A stretch of 64,000 nucleotides of DNA, taken from positions 248,001 through 312,000 of the forward strand of contig NZ_JAPVBL010000004.1 in NCBI RefSeq assembly GCF_026967935.1, in the 5' to 3' direction. Source of the stretch: Modestobacter sp. VKM Ac-2982 (GTDB lineage: Bacteria; Actinomycetota; Actinomycetes; Mycobacteriales; Geodermatophilaceae). Positions 27,171 through 35,891 of this stretch are shown here, piece by piece; positions within the stretch are counted from its first letter, which is position 1, and each line of letters opens with the position of its first letter. The position numbers and the translations under genes were made by a program. Under the pieces are notes generated by a model that saw only the letters and a list, made by a program, of their open reading frames with translations, did no database searches and was not told the origin of the DNA.

Positions 27171-28421
27171 TCACACCGCGTCCAGCACCTCGTCCCGGGT
27201 GAAGCCGAGGACCTGGAGCACGGCGTCCAGGTAGGGCTGGTTCAGCGCCGCGTGTGCCTGGTCGCGGACGAACGGCTTCGCGTTGAAGGCGATGCCGAGC
27301 CCGGCCGCGTTGAGCATGTCGAGGTCGTTGGCGCCATCGCCGACTGCAACCGTCTGGTCCAGCGGGACCCCGTGCTCGGCGGCGAAACGGGCCAGCGCCC
27401 GCGCCTTGCCCGCCCGGTCGACGACCTCCCCGACGAGCCCGCCGGTGAGCCGCCCGTCGGCCACCTCGAGGGTGTTCGCGGCGGCGAAGTCCAGGCCGAG
27501 CTCGGCGGCGAGCGGATCGGTGATCTGGGTGAACCCGCCGCTGACGATCCCGCAGCGGAAGCCCAGCCGCTGCAGCGTGCGGATCAGGGTCCGGGCGCCC
27601 GGGGTCAGCACCAGGTGCGCCCGGACCTCGTCCAGCACCTCGACCGGCAGCCCGGCCAGCACCGCCACCCGCGCGCGGAGGGACTCCTCGAAGTCCAGCT
27701 CGCCGTTCATCGCCGCCGCGGTGATCCGGGCGACCTCGGCGGCCCGGCCGGCGCGGGCGGCCAGCTCGTCGATCACCTCCCCGCGCACCAGGGTCGAGTC
27801 GACGTCCAGCACGATCAGCCGCTTGCCGCGCCGGGCCAGCCCGACCTGCTCCACGGCGATGTCGGTGCCGGTCTCGGCGGCGACCGTGGCCAGCGCCGTG
27901 CGCAGCTCGGTGGAGGCAGCGCCGGAGACGGTCAGCTCGAAGCTGGTGACCGGGTAGTCGGACAGCCGGCGGATCGCCTCGATGTTGCCGCCCACCCCGG
28001 CGATGGCGCGCGCGGCGCCGGCGACCGCAGCCGGCGGGACGGGGCGGCCCAGCACGATGACGTGGTGGCGCGCGGTGCGCTCCTGCCGGGCGCTGCCGGC
28101 CGCGGTGGGCTGCACGCTCACCTGGACGCCGGTCTGCGCCGCCACCTGGGCCGCGGTGGCGCGCAGCCGATCGGCCAGCGGCCCGTCGGCCGCGCTCTCC
28201 GGGCTGCCGACGACGACGCCGAGCACCAGCTGGCCGTGCACCACGACCTGTTCGACGTCGAGGACCTCGACCGGGTGCGGGCCGAGCTCGTCCAGCGCAG
28301 CGAACAGCGCTGCGGTCACCCCCGGCCGGTCGCTGCCGGTCACGGTCAGCAGGGCGCCGTCGGACGCCGGCGGCACGGCGGTCGGGTCGGTCGGCGCTGG
28401 GGCGGCGGCGCGGTCGGTCAC
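27171..28421 (-). CDS. serB: Phosphoserine phosphatase with two ACT domains
   Basis: A 416-residue enzyme for the last step of serine synthesis. N-terminal residues 20-185 hold two ACT-like modules (LLTVTGSDRPGVTAALFAAL; HHVIVLGRPVPPAAVAGAARA). The HAD catalytic domain begins IVLDVDSTLVRGEVIDEL (about 205), with GGFTQITDPLAAELG and GDGANDLDMLNAAGLGIAF. GTG 28421 matches the actinobacterial two-ACT form. Convergent with pncA; the ctaD terminator lies upstream. Confidence 0.94.
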   Translation of the reverse strand: MTDRAAAPAPTDPTAVPPASDGALLTVTGSDRPGVTAALFAALDELGPHPVEVLDVEQVVVHGQLVLGVVVGSPESAADGPLADRLRATAAQVAAQTGVQVSVQPTAAGSARQERTARHHVIVLGRPVPPAAVAGAARAIAGVGGNIEAIRRLSDYPVTSFELTVSGAASTELRTALATVAAETGTDIAVEQVGLARRGKRLIVLDVDSTLVRGEVIDELAARAGRAAEVARITAAAMNGELDFEESLRARVAVLAGLPVEVLDEVRAHLVLTPGARTLIRTLQRLGFRCGIVSGGFTQITDPLAAELGLDFAAANTLEVADGRLTGGLVGEVVDRAGKARALARFAAEHGVPLDQTVAVGDGANDLDMLNAAGLGIAFNAKPFVRDQAHAALNQPYLDAVLQVLGFTRDEVLDAV

Positions 28422-28494
28422 CCGGCCATCGTGCCGGATCGGTGATCGCCCTCCCGACCGCACCCCGTCCGCCGCGCCTCTGATCCCGGACGCA

Positions 28495-28531
28495 CGGACG
28501 CCCCGTCAGCCATCGGCTGACGGGGCGTCCG
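28495..28531 (-). terminator. Strong terminator after ctaD
   Basis: A perfect 17-bp stem (28495-28511 with 28515-28531) closing a 3-base ATC loop, about 30 bases after the ctaD stop. No T-tract. It isolates ctaD from serB, which lies on the same strand. Confidence 0.75.
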
Positions 28532-28562
28532 GGTCGATCCGGTGCGGGGCACCGACCTCAGG

Positions 28563-30323
28563 TCAGGTCGGGTCCTTGTCGTCGGCTCCCTGGCGGGCGC
28601 CTCCGGTGAGACCGGCCTCGCTGGCGTAGGGCTGGTGGCCCTTGCCGGCGTGGGCCTCCATCTCCAGGCGGTCCCGCAGGTGCGGGTAGTGCAGCTCGAA
28701 CGCGGGCCGCTCCGACCGGATCCGGGGGATCTCGACGAAGTTGTGCCGCGGCGGCGGGGACGACGTCGCCCACTCCAGCGAGTTGCCGTGACCCCAGGGG
28801 TCGTCGCGCAGCGCCAGCCGGCCGTGCTTCCACGACTTCACGACGTTGTAGACGAAGGGGATCACCGAGGCGCCCAGGATGAACGACCCGATCGTCGAGA
28901 TCGTGTGCATCGTGGTGAAGGAGCCGCCGCCGTCGGTCGCCAGGTAGTCGACGTACCGGCGCGGCATGCCCTCGTTGCCCAGCCAGTGCTGGATGAGGAA
29001 GGTGGCGTGGAAGCCGATGAAGGTCAGCCAGAAGTGCAGCTTCCCGATCTTCTCGTCCATCATCCGGCCGCACATCTTCGGGAACCAGAAGTACAGCCCG
29101 GCGTAGGCCGCGAACACCACGGTGCCGAAGACGACGTAGTGGAAGTGGGCCACGACGAAGTAGCTGTCGTTGACGTGCCAGTCCAGCGGCGGGCTGGCCA
29201 GCAGGACACCGGTCAGACCACCGAGCAGGAAGGTGATCAGGAAGCCGATCGAGAAGAGCATCGGCGTCTCGAAGGTGATCTGCCCCCGCCACATCGTGCC
29301 GATCCAGTTGAAGAACTTGATCCCGGTCGGCACCGCGATCAGGTAGGTCAGGAAGGCGAAGAACGGCAGCAGCACCGCACCGGTGGCGAACATGTGGTGC
29401 GCCCACACCGCCAGCGAGAGCGCGGTGATGGCGATCAGCGCGAAGACCATGCCCTTGTAGCCGAACAGCGGCTTGCGGCTGAAGACCGGGATGACCTCGC
29501 TGATGATGCCGAAGAACGGCAACGCGATGATGTAGACCTCGGGGTGCCCGAAGAACCAGAACAGGTGCTGCCACAGCAGCGGCCCGCCGTTCTCCGGCGT
29601 GTAGATCTGCGCATCGAGGTGCCGGTCGGCCAGCAGCGCCATCAGCGCGGCGGTCAGGATCGGGAAGGCCAGCAGGATCAGGATGCTGGTGACCAGCGCT
29701 GCCCAGGTGAAGATGGACATCCGGAACATCGTCAGACCCGGCGCGCGCAGGCAGACGATCGTGGCGATGAAGTTGACGCCACCGAGGATCGTGCCCAGAC
29801 CGCTGACCGCCAGGCCGGCGATCCACAGGTCACCACCGGCGCCCGGGCTGTGCACCCCGGTCGACAGCGGGGTGTAGGCGTACCAGCCGAAGTCGGCTGC
29901 GCCACCCGGGGTCAGGAAGCCGGAGACGGCGATCGAGGCGCCGAAGAAGAACAGCCAGAAGGAGAAGGCGTTCAACCGCGGGAAGGCGACGTCCGGCGCG
30001 CCCAGCTGCAGCGGCATGATCAAGTTCGCGAACGCGAAGAACATCGGCGTCGCGAAGAACAGCAGCATGATCGTGCCGTGCATCGTGACCAGCTGGTTGT
30101 ACTGCTCGGGCGAGAGGTACTGCAGCTCCGGGCGGGCCAGCTCACCACGCATCAGGAGAGCCATGAAGCCACCGAGGAAGAACCAGATGAACGCCACCGT
30201 GGTGTACATCAGGCCGATGGTCTTGTGGTCGGTGGTGCGCAGCAGACCGAGGAGCCGCGATCCCTTCTCGGCCTCGTGGGCCGGGCTCGGCCGGCTCACG
30301 ATCGGGGCAGGTGCGATCGTCAC
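28563..30323 (-). CDS. ctaD: Cytochrome c oxidase subunit I (aa3-type)
   Basis: A 586-residue membrane subunit of the terminal oxidase with about 12 helices; it reduces O2 to water and pumps protons. Heme a ligand in [20 protein letters not shown], the HPEVY copper-tyrosine pair in [14 protein letters not shown], the Cu-B histidines in [10 protein letters not shown], and the heme a3/a histidines in [11 protein letters not shown]-terminal 60 residues are polar. GTG 30323 is the chosen start ([12 protein letters not shown]). It stands alone, as in many actinobacteria, with subunits II-III elsewhere. Confidence 0.96.
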   Translation of the reverse strand: MTIAPAPIVSRPSPAHEAEKGSRLLGLLRTTDHKTIGLMYTTVAFIWFFLGGFMALLMRGELARPELQYLSPEQYNQLVTMHGTIMLLFFATPMFFAFANLIMPLQLGAPDVAFPRLNAFSFWLFFFGASIAVSGFLTPGGAADFGWYAYTPLSTGVHSPGAGGDLWIAGLAVSGLGTILGGVNFIATIVCLRAPGLTMFRMSIFTWAALVTSILILLAFPILTAALMALLADRHLDAQIYTPENGGPLLWQHLFWFFGHPEVYIIALPFFGIISEVIPVFSRKPLFGYKGMVFALIAITALSLAVWAHHMFATGAVLLPFFAFLTYLIAVPTGIKFFNWIGTMWRGQITFETPMLFSIGFLITFLLGGLTGVLLASPPLDWHVNDSYFVVAHFHYVVFGTVVFAAYAGLYFWFPKMCGRMMDEKIGKLHFWLTFIGFHATFLIQHWLGNEGMPRRYVDYLATDGGGSFTTMHTISTIGSFILGASVIPFVYNVVKSWKHGRLALRDDPWGHGNSLEWATSSPPPRHNFVEIPRIRSERPAFELHYPHLRDRLEMEAHAGKGHQPYASEAGLTGGARQGADDKDPT

Positions 30324-30510
30324 GGTCGGAGCTTAGACCGTCACGTCACGGCCGACGCGGCGGGAGCAGCAGTCGGTGCGGCGCGCCCCGGGGAGGTCCG
30401 GCGGGGCCCCGGTCCGGCGTCCGGGAGAACCGCAGGTCGGCGCGGTACGGGGCCTGTGGGGCCGGCCGGACGGGCGCAGCAGAGGGCACGACGCGACGCC
30501 CCCAGGAGGA

Positions 30511-30536
30511 GTTTGCTCACGTCCGTGCGCGGCTAC
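30511..30536 (+). promoter_or_regulatory. SigB/SigF-type promoter upstream of GlsB-like gene
   Basis: GTTTGC (30511-30516), a 14-base spacer, GGCTAC (30531-30536): close to the actinobacterial general-stress consensus GTTT-N14-16-GGGTA, weaker at the second box. About 65 bases upstream of the start. Confidence 0.45.
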
Positions 30537-30543
30537 TGATGAT

Positions 30544-30568
30544 CTTGCGCTGGACGGACCAGCGCAAG
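30544..30568 (+). promoter_or_regulatory. Hairpin in leader of GlsB-like gene
   Basis: A 10-bp perfect stem CTTGCGCTGG/CCAGCGCAAG with loop ACGGA, between the promoter and the ribosome site. It may stabilise the mRNA or control translation. Confidence 0.5.
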
Positions 30569-30600
30569 GCGGCTCGACCGTCGTGCACCGGAGGTCACCC

Positions 30601-30876
30601 ATGAGCATCGGTGGAGTTCTCCTCGCGATCCTGATCGGCTTCGTCGCCGGCCTGGTCGCCCGCGCCGTCGTCCCCGGCAAGCAGGACCTCGGCCTCGTCG
30701 CCACCCTCCTGCTCGGCCTCATCGGCTCGGTGGTGGGCAACCTGGTCTTCAGCCTCGTCCAGGGCGACGGGCTGCAGTTCGACCTCGGCGGGTGGTGGGC
30801 GTCGATCGTGGGCGCCGTCCTGGTGCTGGCCGTCTACGTCGCCGCCACCGGCAAGCAGCGCCGCGTCACCCGCTGA
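30601..30876 (+). CDS. GlsB/YeaQ/YmgE-family stress membrane protein
   Basis: A 91-residue membrane protein with three helices and the signature GFVAGLVARAVVPGKQDLGL, then LLGLIGSVVGNLVF. The family is induced by general stress and stationary phase; function unknown. A good GGAGGT ribosome site precedes ATG 30601. The SigB-type promoter and hairpin upstream, and a strong terminator after it, make it a complete one-gene unit. Divergent from ctaD. Confidence 0.9.
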   Translation: MSIGGVLLAILIGFVAGLVARAVVPGKQDLGLVATLLLGLIGSVVGNLVFSLVQGDGLQFDLGGWWASIVGAVLVLAVYVAATGKQRRVTR

Positions 30877-30910
30877 CCCGGCCGCCCGCAGGCGGGCACC
30901 AGCAGCTCCT

Positions 30911-30942
30911 CCGAGGGCCCGGCCGCGAGGCCGGGCCCTCGG
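30911..30942. terminator. Bidirectional terminator
   Basis: A 14-bp stem (CCGAGGGCCCGGCC with its complement) and 4-base GCGA loop, between the GlsB-like gene (+) and the rRNA methyltransferase (-), 35 bases after one stop and 17 before the other. Confidence 0.7.
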
Positions 30943-30958
30943 CCGTCCTGCGGTGGAC

Positions 30959-31804
30959 TCAGCCGCGGGTCCAACTGCCGACGTCGACCGCCACGGTGAC
31001 CCCGACCGGCTCGGGCAGCGTGGCCACCCGGGCGGCCAGTTCCCCCGCGGCGAGGTGCCGGGCGTGCGGCCCCATCCCGACCAGCGTCCGGACCGCGGCG
31101 TGGTCCAGCGCCAGCACCGACCGGTGGCCCGCCGTCCCGGCCGGGTGCAGGTGCGGCTCGAGGGCGGCGGCCAGCCGGTCGGCCTTGGCCGGGTCGACGC
31201 GCAGCAGACCCAGCGGGCCGATGAGCTCGGCCAGGTGGTCCGCGGCGGGGGTGACCACCACGAGCCGGCCGTCCGGGGCCAGCACCCGGGCGGTCTCCGC
31301 GCCGTTGCGCGGGGCGAACACGACGAGCACCCGGTCGACGGCGGCGTCCTGCACCGGCCAGCGTCCCCAGGAGTCGGCCACCACGGCCATCGCCCGGGGA
31401 TGCGCGCGGGCGGCCCGGCGAGCGGCGTAGCGAGAGGCGTCCACCACCACCCCGACGGCGTCGGGCGCGCGGTCCAGCACCCCGGCGAGGTGGGCGCCGG
31501 TGCCACCGCCCAGGTCGAGCAGGGTGCGCGGCGACCCGGTGACGGCGGCGTCGGCCAGGGCCGCGGTGATGCCGGCGTAGTGGCCGGCGGCCAGGAAGTC
31601 CGCCCGGTCGGCCACCATGCTCGCGGAGTCGCCCTCGTGCGGGCTGCCGCCCGGTGGCAGCAGCGTCACGTGGCCCTGCCGCGCCCGGTCGAAGGCGTGC
31701 CCGGCCGCGCAGCGGAGGCCGGCCGGGTCGGGGGCGAGCTGTCGGCCGCAGACCGGGCAGGCGAGCAGGGCGACCGCGGGCGCCGGGAGCGGGGGCGGGC
31801 TCAC
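30959..31804 (-). CDS. 23S rRNA guanine-N1 methyltransferase, RlmA/TlrB-like
   Basis: A 281-residue SAM methyltransferase. N-terminal zinc ribbon CPVCGRQL...CAAGHAFDRARQGHVTLL (residues about 16-47) recognises rRNA; the SAM core is LLDLGGGTGAHL. Such enzymes methylate G745/G748 in helix 35 of 23S rRNA; TlrB in producers confers tylosin resistance. GTG 31804 overlaps the phosphoesterase stop by 4 bases. Specific base and resistance role cannot be read here. Confidence 0.85.
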   Translation of the reverse strand: MSPPPLPAPAVALLACPVCGRQLAPDPAGLRCAAGHAFDRARQGHVTLLPPGGSPHEGDSASMVADRADFLAAGHYAGITAALADAAVTGSPRTLLDLGGGTGAHLAGVLDRAPDAVGVVVDASRYAARRAARAHPRAMAVVADSWGRWPVQDAAVDRVLVVFAPRNGAETARVLAPDGRLVVVTPAADHLAELIGPLGLLRVDPAKADRLAAALEPHLHPAGTAGHRSVLALDHAAVRTLVGMGPHARHLAAGELAARVATLPEPVGVTVAVDVGSWTRG

Positions 31805-32319
31805 CGGCGCGGCGGGCGCACGGGCAGCCGGTGCAGTGCGACGTCCCGCAGCTGCCCGGCCTCGGCGGTGGCGGTGAGGTAGGTGGCGAACGGCTGGCGG
31901 CGCCGGTCGGTGGGCGATCCGGGGTTGAGCAGCCGGAGCCCGGTGGACGCGGTGGTGTCCCAGGGGATGTGGCTGTGCCCGAACACCAGGACGTCGACGT
32001 CCGGGAACCGGGCCGCGCACCGCTGCTCCCGGCCCTTAACGTCCCCGGTCTCGTGCACCACCGCGAGCCGGACGCCGTCGAGCTCCACCCGGGCGACCTC
32101 CGGGAGCCGGTCCCGCAGGACCCCGTGGTCGTTGTTGCCGTAGACCCCCACCAGCTGCCGCGCCCGCTGCGTCAGCTCGTCCAGCAGCGCCACGTCCACC
32201 CAGTCGCCGGCGTGCACCACGACGTCGGCCGCCTCGATCCGGTCCCAGAGCGGATCGGGCAGGTCACGGGCGCGCTTGGGGACGTGGGTGTCGGCGATGA
32301 ACACCACGGAGACCGGCAC
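31801..32319 (-). CDS. Metallophosphoesterase, YfcE-like
   Basis: A 172-residue calcineurin-like phosphoesterase. Metal motifs: FIADTHVPK, VVHAGDWVDVAL, GVYGNNDHG and FGHSHIPWD. The small YfcE/MJ0936 type hydrolyses phosphodiesters with manganese; the physiological substrate is unknown. GTG 32319. Overlapped by the methyltransferase start downstream (GTGA). Confidence 0.88.
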   Translation of the reverse strand: MPVSVVFIADTHVPKRARDLPDPLWDRIEAADVVVHAGDWVDVALLDELTQRARQLVGVYGNNDHGVLRDRLPEVARVELDGVRLAVVHETGDVKGREQRCAARFPDVDVLVFGHSHIPWDTTASTGLRLLNPGSPTDRRRQPFATYLTATAEAGQLRDVALHRLPVRPPRR

Positions 32320-32363
32320 GACGCCATCGTCGCAGCCGCCCACCACCTCGGAGGCGGGCGCCG

Positions 32364-33287
32364 TCAGTCGTGGACGGGCGACTCGTGGCTGCTGTGGCCG
32401 GGTGACTCGAGCTGGAAGGTGCAGTGCTCTAGGTCGAAGTGGTCACCCAGGCAGTGGCAGAGCGCGTCGAGCACCCGGCCGCCGTGCCCGTCGGCCAGCG
32501 CCTCGTCGCTGACGACCACGTGGGCGGAGAGCACCGGCAGGCCGGAGGTGATCGTCCAGGCGTGCAGGTCGTGCACGTCCAGGACGCCGGGGACGCCGAG
32601 CACGTGGTCGCGGACCTGCTCGAGGTCGACCCCCTTGGGCGCCGCCTCCAGCAGCACGTCCAGCGCCTCGCGCAGCAGCGACCAGGCGCGGGGCAGCACG
32701 AGTGCGCCGACGGCGAGCGAGGCGACGACGTCGGCGCCGGTCCAGCCGGTGGTGAGGATGACGACGGCGGCGACGATCACGGCCACCGAGCCCAGCGCGT
32801 CGCCGACCACCTCCAGGTAGGCGCCGCGGGTGTTCAGCGACTCACGCTGGCCGGAGCGGAGCAGGGCCAGCGACCCGATGTTGACCGCCAGCCCGACGAG
32901 GGCGACGCCGAGCATCCAGCCCGAGTCGATGTCCGGCGGGTCGCCGATCCGGCGGACCGCCTCCACGACGACGTACCCGCCGACCGCGAGCAGCAGCAGG
33001 CCGTTGCCGACGGCGGCGAGGACCTCCATCCGCTGCCAGCCGAAGGTCCGCCGGCCGCGGGCGGGGCGCTGGGCCAGGGTGACGGCACCCAGGGCCATCC
33101 CGATGCCCAGCGCGTCGGTGGCCATGTGCGCGGCGTCGGCGAGCAGGGCCAGCGAACCGGAGATCAGCGCGCCGACCAGCTCGAGCACGAAGACCGAGCC
33201 GGTGAGGGCCAGGACGATCGCCAGCCGCCCGCGGTGCCCAGCGGCCGTGGTGCCGGCACCGTGCCCCGCACCGTGGTCGTGACCCAT
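32364..33287 (-). CDS. Cation diffusion facilitator (CzcD-like zinc exporter)
   Basis: A 307-residue CDF exporter. N-terminal histidine tail GHDHGAGHGAG, six helices with the zinc site LLADAAHMATDALG (HxxxD) and EVVGDALGSV (DxxxD-type), then a cytosolic dimer domain with HDLHAWTITSG and a His-rich end (HSSHESPVHD). It exports Zn2+ and related ions in exchange for protons. ATG 33287. Two genes (phosphoesterase, methyltransferase) follow on the same strand. Confidence 0.93.
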   Translation of the reverse strand: MGHDHGAGHGAGTTAAGHRGRLAIVLALTGSVFVLELVGALISGSLALLADAAHMATDALGIGMALGAVTLAQRPARGRRTFGWQRMEVLAAVGNGLLLLAVGGYVVVEAVRRIGDPPDIDSGWMLGVALVGLAVNIGSLALLRSGQRESLNTRGAYLEVVGDALGSVAVIVAAVVILTTGWTGADVVASLAVGALVLPRAWSLLREALDVLLEAAPKGVDLEQVRDHVLGVPGVLDVHDLHAWTITSGLPVLSAHVVVSDEALADGHGGRVLDALCHCLGDHFDLEHCTFQLESPGHSSHESPVHD

Positions 33288-33313
33288 CGCCGTCCCCTCA
33301 GCCGATCCGCTTC

Positions 33314-33339
33314 CTCACATGCAGGGTGCCGCATGTGAG
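33314..33339 (-). terminator. Hairpin after M23 peptidase gene
   Basis: A perfect 9-bp stem CTCACATGC/GCATGTGAG with an 8-base loop, 35 bases past the M23 stop and before the CDF start. Likely terminates the peptidase transcript. Confidence 0.5.
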
Positions 33340-33373
33340 CGCAGAACGCCAGGAACGACTGGCCGCTCCGGTC

Positions 33374-34243
33374 TCAGATCGCGACGCCGCGCTCGCGCAG
33401 CCACGGGAGCGGGTCGATCCGGGGGCCGTCCAGGCCACCGTCGTGCACCTCGAAGTGCAGGTGCGGCCCGGTCGACTGCCCTTCGTTGCCCAACAGCGCG
33501 ATGGTGTCGCCCGCCCGCACGGTCTGCCCCTCCTGGACCAGGATCTCCTGCATGTGGCCGTAGACGGAGACGTCTCCGTCGGCGTGCTGGATGTAGACCG
33601 CCAGCCCGAAGCCGCTGGCCGCGCCGGCACGGAGCACGACGCCGTCCATCACCGCGTACTCCGGGGTGCCCAGCGGTGCGGCGAAGTCGATGCCGGCGTG
33701 CAGCGTGCCCCAGCGGGAGCCGAACTGGCTGGTCAAGCGGCCCTGGACGGGGAGCACGGCGTGGGGGCGAGCCGCCTCCGCCGCGGCCGCGGCGGCTGCC
33801 GCAGCCGCCTCGGCCGCGACCCGGTCCGCGTCGGCCTGCACCTGGGCCGCGGCGGCCTCGGCGTCCTCGCGCTGGGCACGGGTGGCAGCCAGCTCCTGCA
33901 GCCGGGCGGCAGCCTCCTCGCCGGTGAGCGCGGGCTGCTCGTCGGCGATCATGCCCAGTTCCTCGGCGACGCTGACCGACTCCCCGCCTGCCGCCCGGGC
34001 GACCGGGGACGGCGCACCGGCGGCGGTGAGCCCCAGGCCGACGACCCCGATGATCCCGGCGGCCACGAACAGCGCCGGCCGACCGGCCTGGCGGCGGCGG
34101 ACGACCCGGCAGGAGGACAGCACGCGAGCCAGCACCTCGGTGCGGTCGGACGGCGGGGTGGCGACGGAGCCGCCCTCGGCGCCGGTGCCGGTCGGGCGCA
34201 CCGTCCGCTCGTCGTCCAGCCGGTCGAGGTGTTGCGGGTCCAT
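33374..34243 (-). CDS. M23 family peptidase, membrane-anchored
   Basis: A 289-residue LytM-type endopeptidase acting on peptidoglycan crosslinks outside the membrane. One transmembrane anchor (ALFVAAGIIGVVGLGLTAAG, about residues 57-77), an alanine/glutamate-rich coiled stretch (about 112-160), then the metallopeptidase domain with HAGIDFA (H and D zinc ligands) and HLHFEVH. The C-terminus WLRERGVAI ends the fold. ATG 34243 has GGAAAGACAGG upstream. A CRP-like site is in its upstream region. Confidence 0.9.
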   Translation of the reverse strand: MDPQHLDRLDDERTVRPTGTGAEGGSVATPPSDRTEVLARVLSSCRVVRRRQAGRPALFVAAGIIGVVGLGLTAAGAPSPVARAAGGESVSVAEELGMIADEQPALTGEEAAARLQELAATRAQREDAEAAAAQVQADADRVAAEAAAAAAAAAAEAARPHAVLPVQGRLTSQFGSRWGTLHAGIDFAAPLGTPEYAVMDGVVLRAGAASGFGLAVYIQHADGDVSVYGHMQEILVQEGQTVRAGDTIALLGNEGQSTGPHLHFEVHDGGLDGPRIDPLPWLRERGVAI

Positions 34244-34357
34244 GCACCTGTCTTTCCGTCGGGGGCGATTCGAGTGGGGGCAGTGCAAAAGCGGGGCCCA
34301 TGTAAACACGCCGTGATGGGTTCGAGATGTGAGCCGAGGGGTATGCACGACCGGTCA

Positions 34358-34373
34358 AGTGATCGAGGTCACA
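34358..34373. promoter_or_regulatory. CRP/GlxR-like site in divergent region
   Basis: AGTGATCGAGGTCACA fits TGTGA-N6-TCACA with one mismatch. It lies 115 bases before the M23 start and 165 before the alcohol dehydrogenase start, so it may serve either. The rest of 34244-34537 holds no recognisable gene or riboswitch. Confidence 0.4.
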
Positions 34374-34537
34374 ACACTTAGTGCCAAATGAGCACCCTCT
34401 GTCACGTCATCACTGCGTGCTGCCGAGGAATCGAACGCGCCGTGACGGGTAGGAGCGAGGAACGTCACGCCCCGGTGACCGGCCTGCTGACCGACGTCGC
34501 GGCCGTCCGGAGCACCCCTATCCGAGGAGTTCCTCCC

Positions 34538-35719
34538 ATGCGCGCAGTCACCTGGCACGGCCGCGACGACGTCCGGGTCGACACCGTCCCGGACCCCGAG
34601 ATCAAGGACCCCACCGACGTGATCGTGCAGATCACCTCCAGTGGGGTCTGCGGTTCGGACCTCCACCTGATCGAGGTCATGGCCCCGTTCATGACCGTCG
34701 GCGACGTCCTGGGCCACGAGCCGATGGGCATCGTCCGCGAGGTCGGGCCCGGGGTCACCGAGCTCAAGGCCGGCGACCGGGTCGTCGTCCCCTTCAACAT
34801 CTCCTGCGGCACCTGCTGGATGTGCGACCAGGGCCTGCAGAGCCAGTGCGAGACGACGCAGAACCGGGAGCAGGGCTTCGGCGCCTCGCTGTTCGGCTAC
34901 ACCAAGCTCTACGGGCAGGTGCCCGGCGGCCAGGCCGAGTACCTGCGGGTGCCCTTCGGCAACACGCTGCCGATCAAGGTGCCCGAGGGCCCGGCCGACG
35001 ACCGTTTCGTCTACCTCTCCGACGTGCTGCCCACCGCCTGGCAGGCCGTGCAGTACGCCGGCGTCGTCCCCGGCGGGTCGGTGCTGGTGCTCGGCCTCGG
35101 CCCGATCGGTGACATGGCCACGCGGATCGCCAAGCACCTCGGTGCCTCCCAGGTCCTCGCCGCGGACGTCGTGCCCGAGCGGCTGGCCCGGGCCCGCGCC
35201 AACGGGATCGACGTCCTGGACTCCACCGAGCAGGCCGACGTCGTCGCCTGGGTGCGCGACAGGACCGACGGCCGCGGCCCGGACGCCGTGATCGACGCCG
35301 TCGGCATGGAGGCGCACGGCTCCCCCGGCGCCAAGTTCGCCCAGAAGGCCAGCGCCCTGGTGCCCGACGCCATCATGGAGAAGGTCATGACGGTGGTCGG
35401 CGCCGACCGGATGGCCGCGCTCAACACCGCGATCGAGGCCGTGCGCCGCGGCGGCACCATCTCGCTGTCGGGCGTCTACGGCGGGGCGACCGACCCGATG
35501 CCGCTGATGCGGATGTTCGACAAGCAGGTCGAGCTGCGGATGGGCCAGGCCAACGTGTGGCGCTGGGTGCCCGACATCCTCCCGCTGCTCACCGACGCCG
35601 ACCCCCTCGGCGTCGACGACTTCGCCACCCACCGCGTGCCGCTGGAGCAGGCGCCCCAGGCGTACGAGACCTTCCGGCAGAAGCAGGACGGCGCGGTCAA
35701 GGTGCTGCTGCAGCCCTGA
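34538..35719 (+). CDS. Zinc-dependent alcohol dehydrogenase (MDR, FDH-like)
   Basis: A 393-residue MDR dehydrogenase. Catalytic zinc: SSGVCGSDLH, then GHEPMG. Structural zinc cysteines: SCGTCWMCDQGLQSQCE. NAD Rossmann: VLVLGLGPIGDM. The layout fits glutathione-independent formaldehyde/alcohol dehydrogenases, but the true substrate is unknown. ATG 34538 has GAGGAG eight bases upstream; the longer open frame from 34388 is not used. A clean terminator follows. Confidence 0.9.
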   Translation: MRAVTWHGRDDVRVDTVPDPEIKDPTDVIVQITSSGVCGSDLHLIEVMAPFMTVGDVLGHEPMGIVREVGPGVTELKAGDRVVVPFNISCGTCWMCDQGLQSQCETTQNREQGFGASLFGYTKLYGQVPGGQAEYLRVPFGNTLPIKVPEGPADDRFVYLSDVLPTAWQAVQYAGVVPGGSVLVLGLGPIGDMATRIAKHLGASQVLAADVVPERLARARANGIDVLDSTEQADVVAWVRDRTDGRGPDAVIDAVGMEAHGSPGAKFAQKASALVPDAIMEKVMTVVGADRMAALNTAIEAVRRGGTISLSGVYGGATDPMPLMRMFDKQVELRMGQANVWRWVPDILPLLTDADPLGVDDFATHRVPLEQAPQAYETFRQKQDGAVKVLLQP

Positions 35720-35731
35720 CCTGCACGTCCA

Positions 35732-35768
35732 CGGGCCGCGCACGGGAGTCATGTCCCGGCGCGGCCCG
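35732..35768 (+). terminator. Terminator after alcohol dehydrogenase
   Basis: Outer stem CGGGCCGCGC/GCGCGGCCCG (35732-35741, 35759-35768), a bulged A, then inner CGGGA/TCCCG and a 6-base loop. Twelve bases after the stop. Confidence 0.7.
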
Positions 35769-35891
35769 CGGCGCGCGTGGCGACGTGACCAGCCTCATGT
35801 GCGTCGGGGGCAGCGCAACCGGTGCCACTGCTCTTGTCTGGACGGGGGCGCCGTCCCCGCCGTCCCCGCACCGCCCCTGAGGAGCCCCGCC

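Noticed and set aside
28495-28531. Operator for serB
   Set aside because: The stem is a clean terminator after ctaD; serB starts 75 bases further on with no related motif.
34244-34537. c-di-AMP (ydaO-type) riboswitch before the M23 peptidase
   Set aside because: That element often precedes wall-hydrolase genes, but neither its conserved cores nor a suitable fold was visible on either strand.
35732-35768. Transposon end
   Set aside because: The inverted repeat sits right after a stop codon, has a tight loop and no target duplication, so a terminator is the simpler call.
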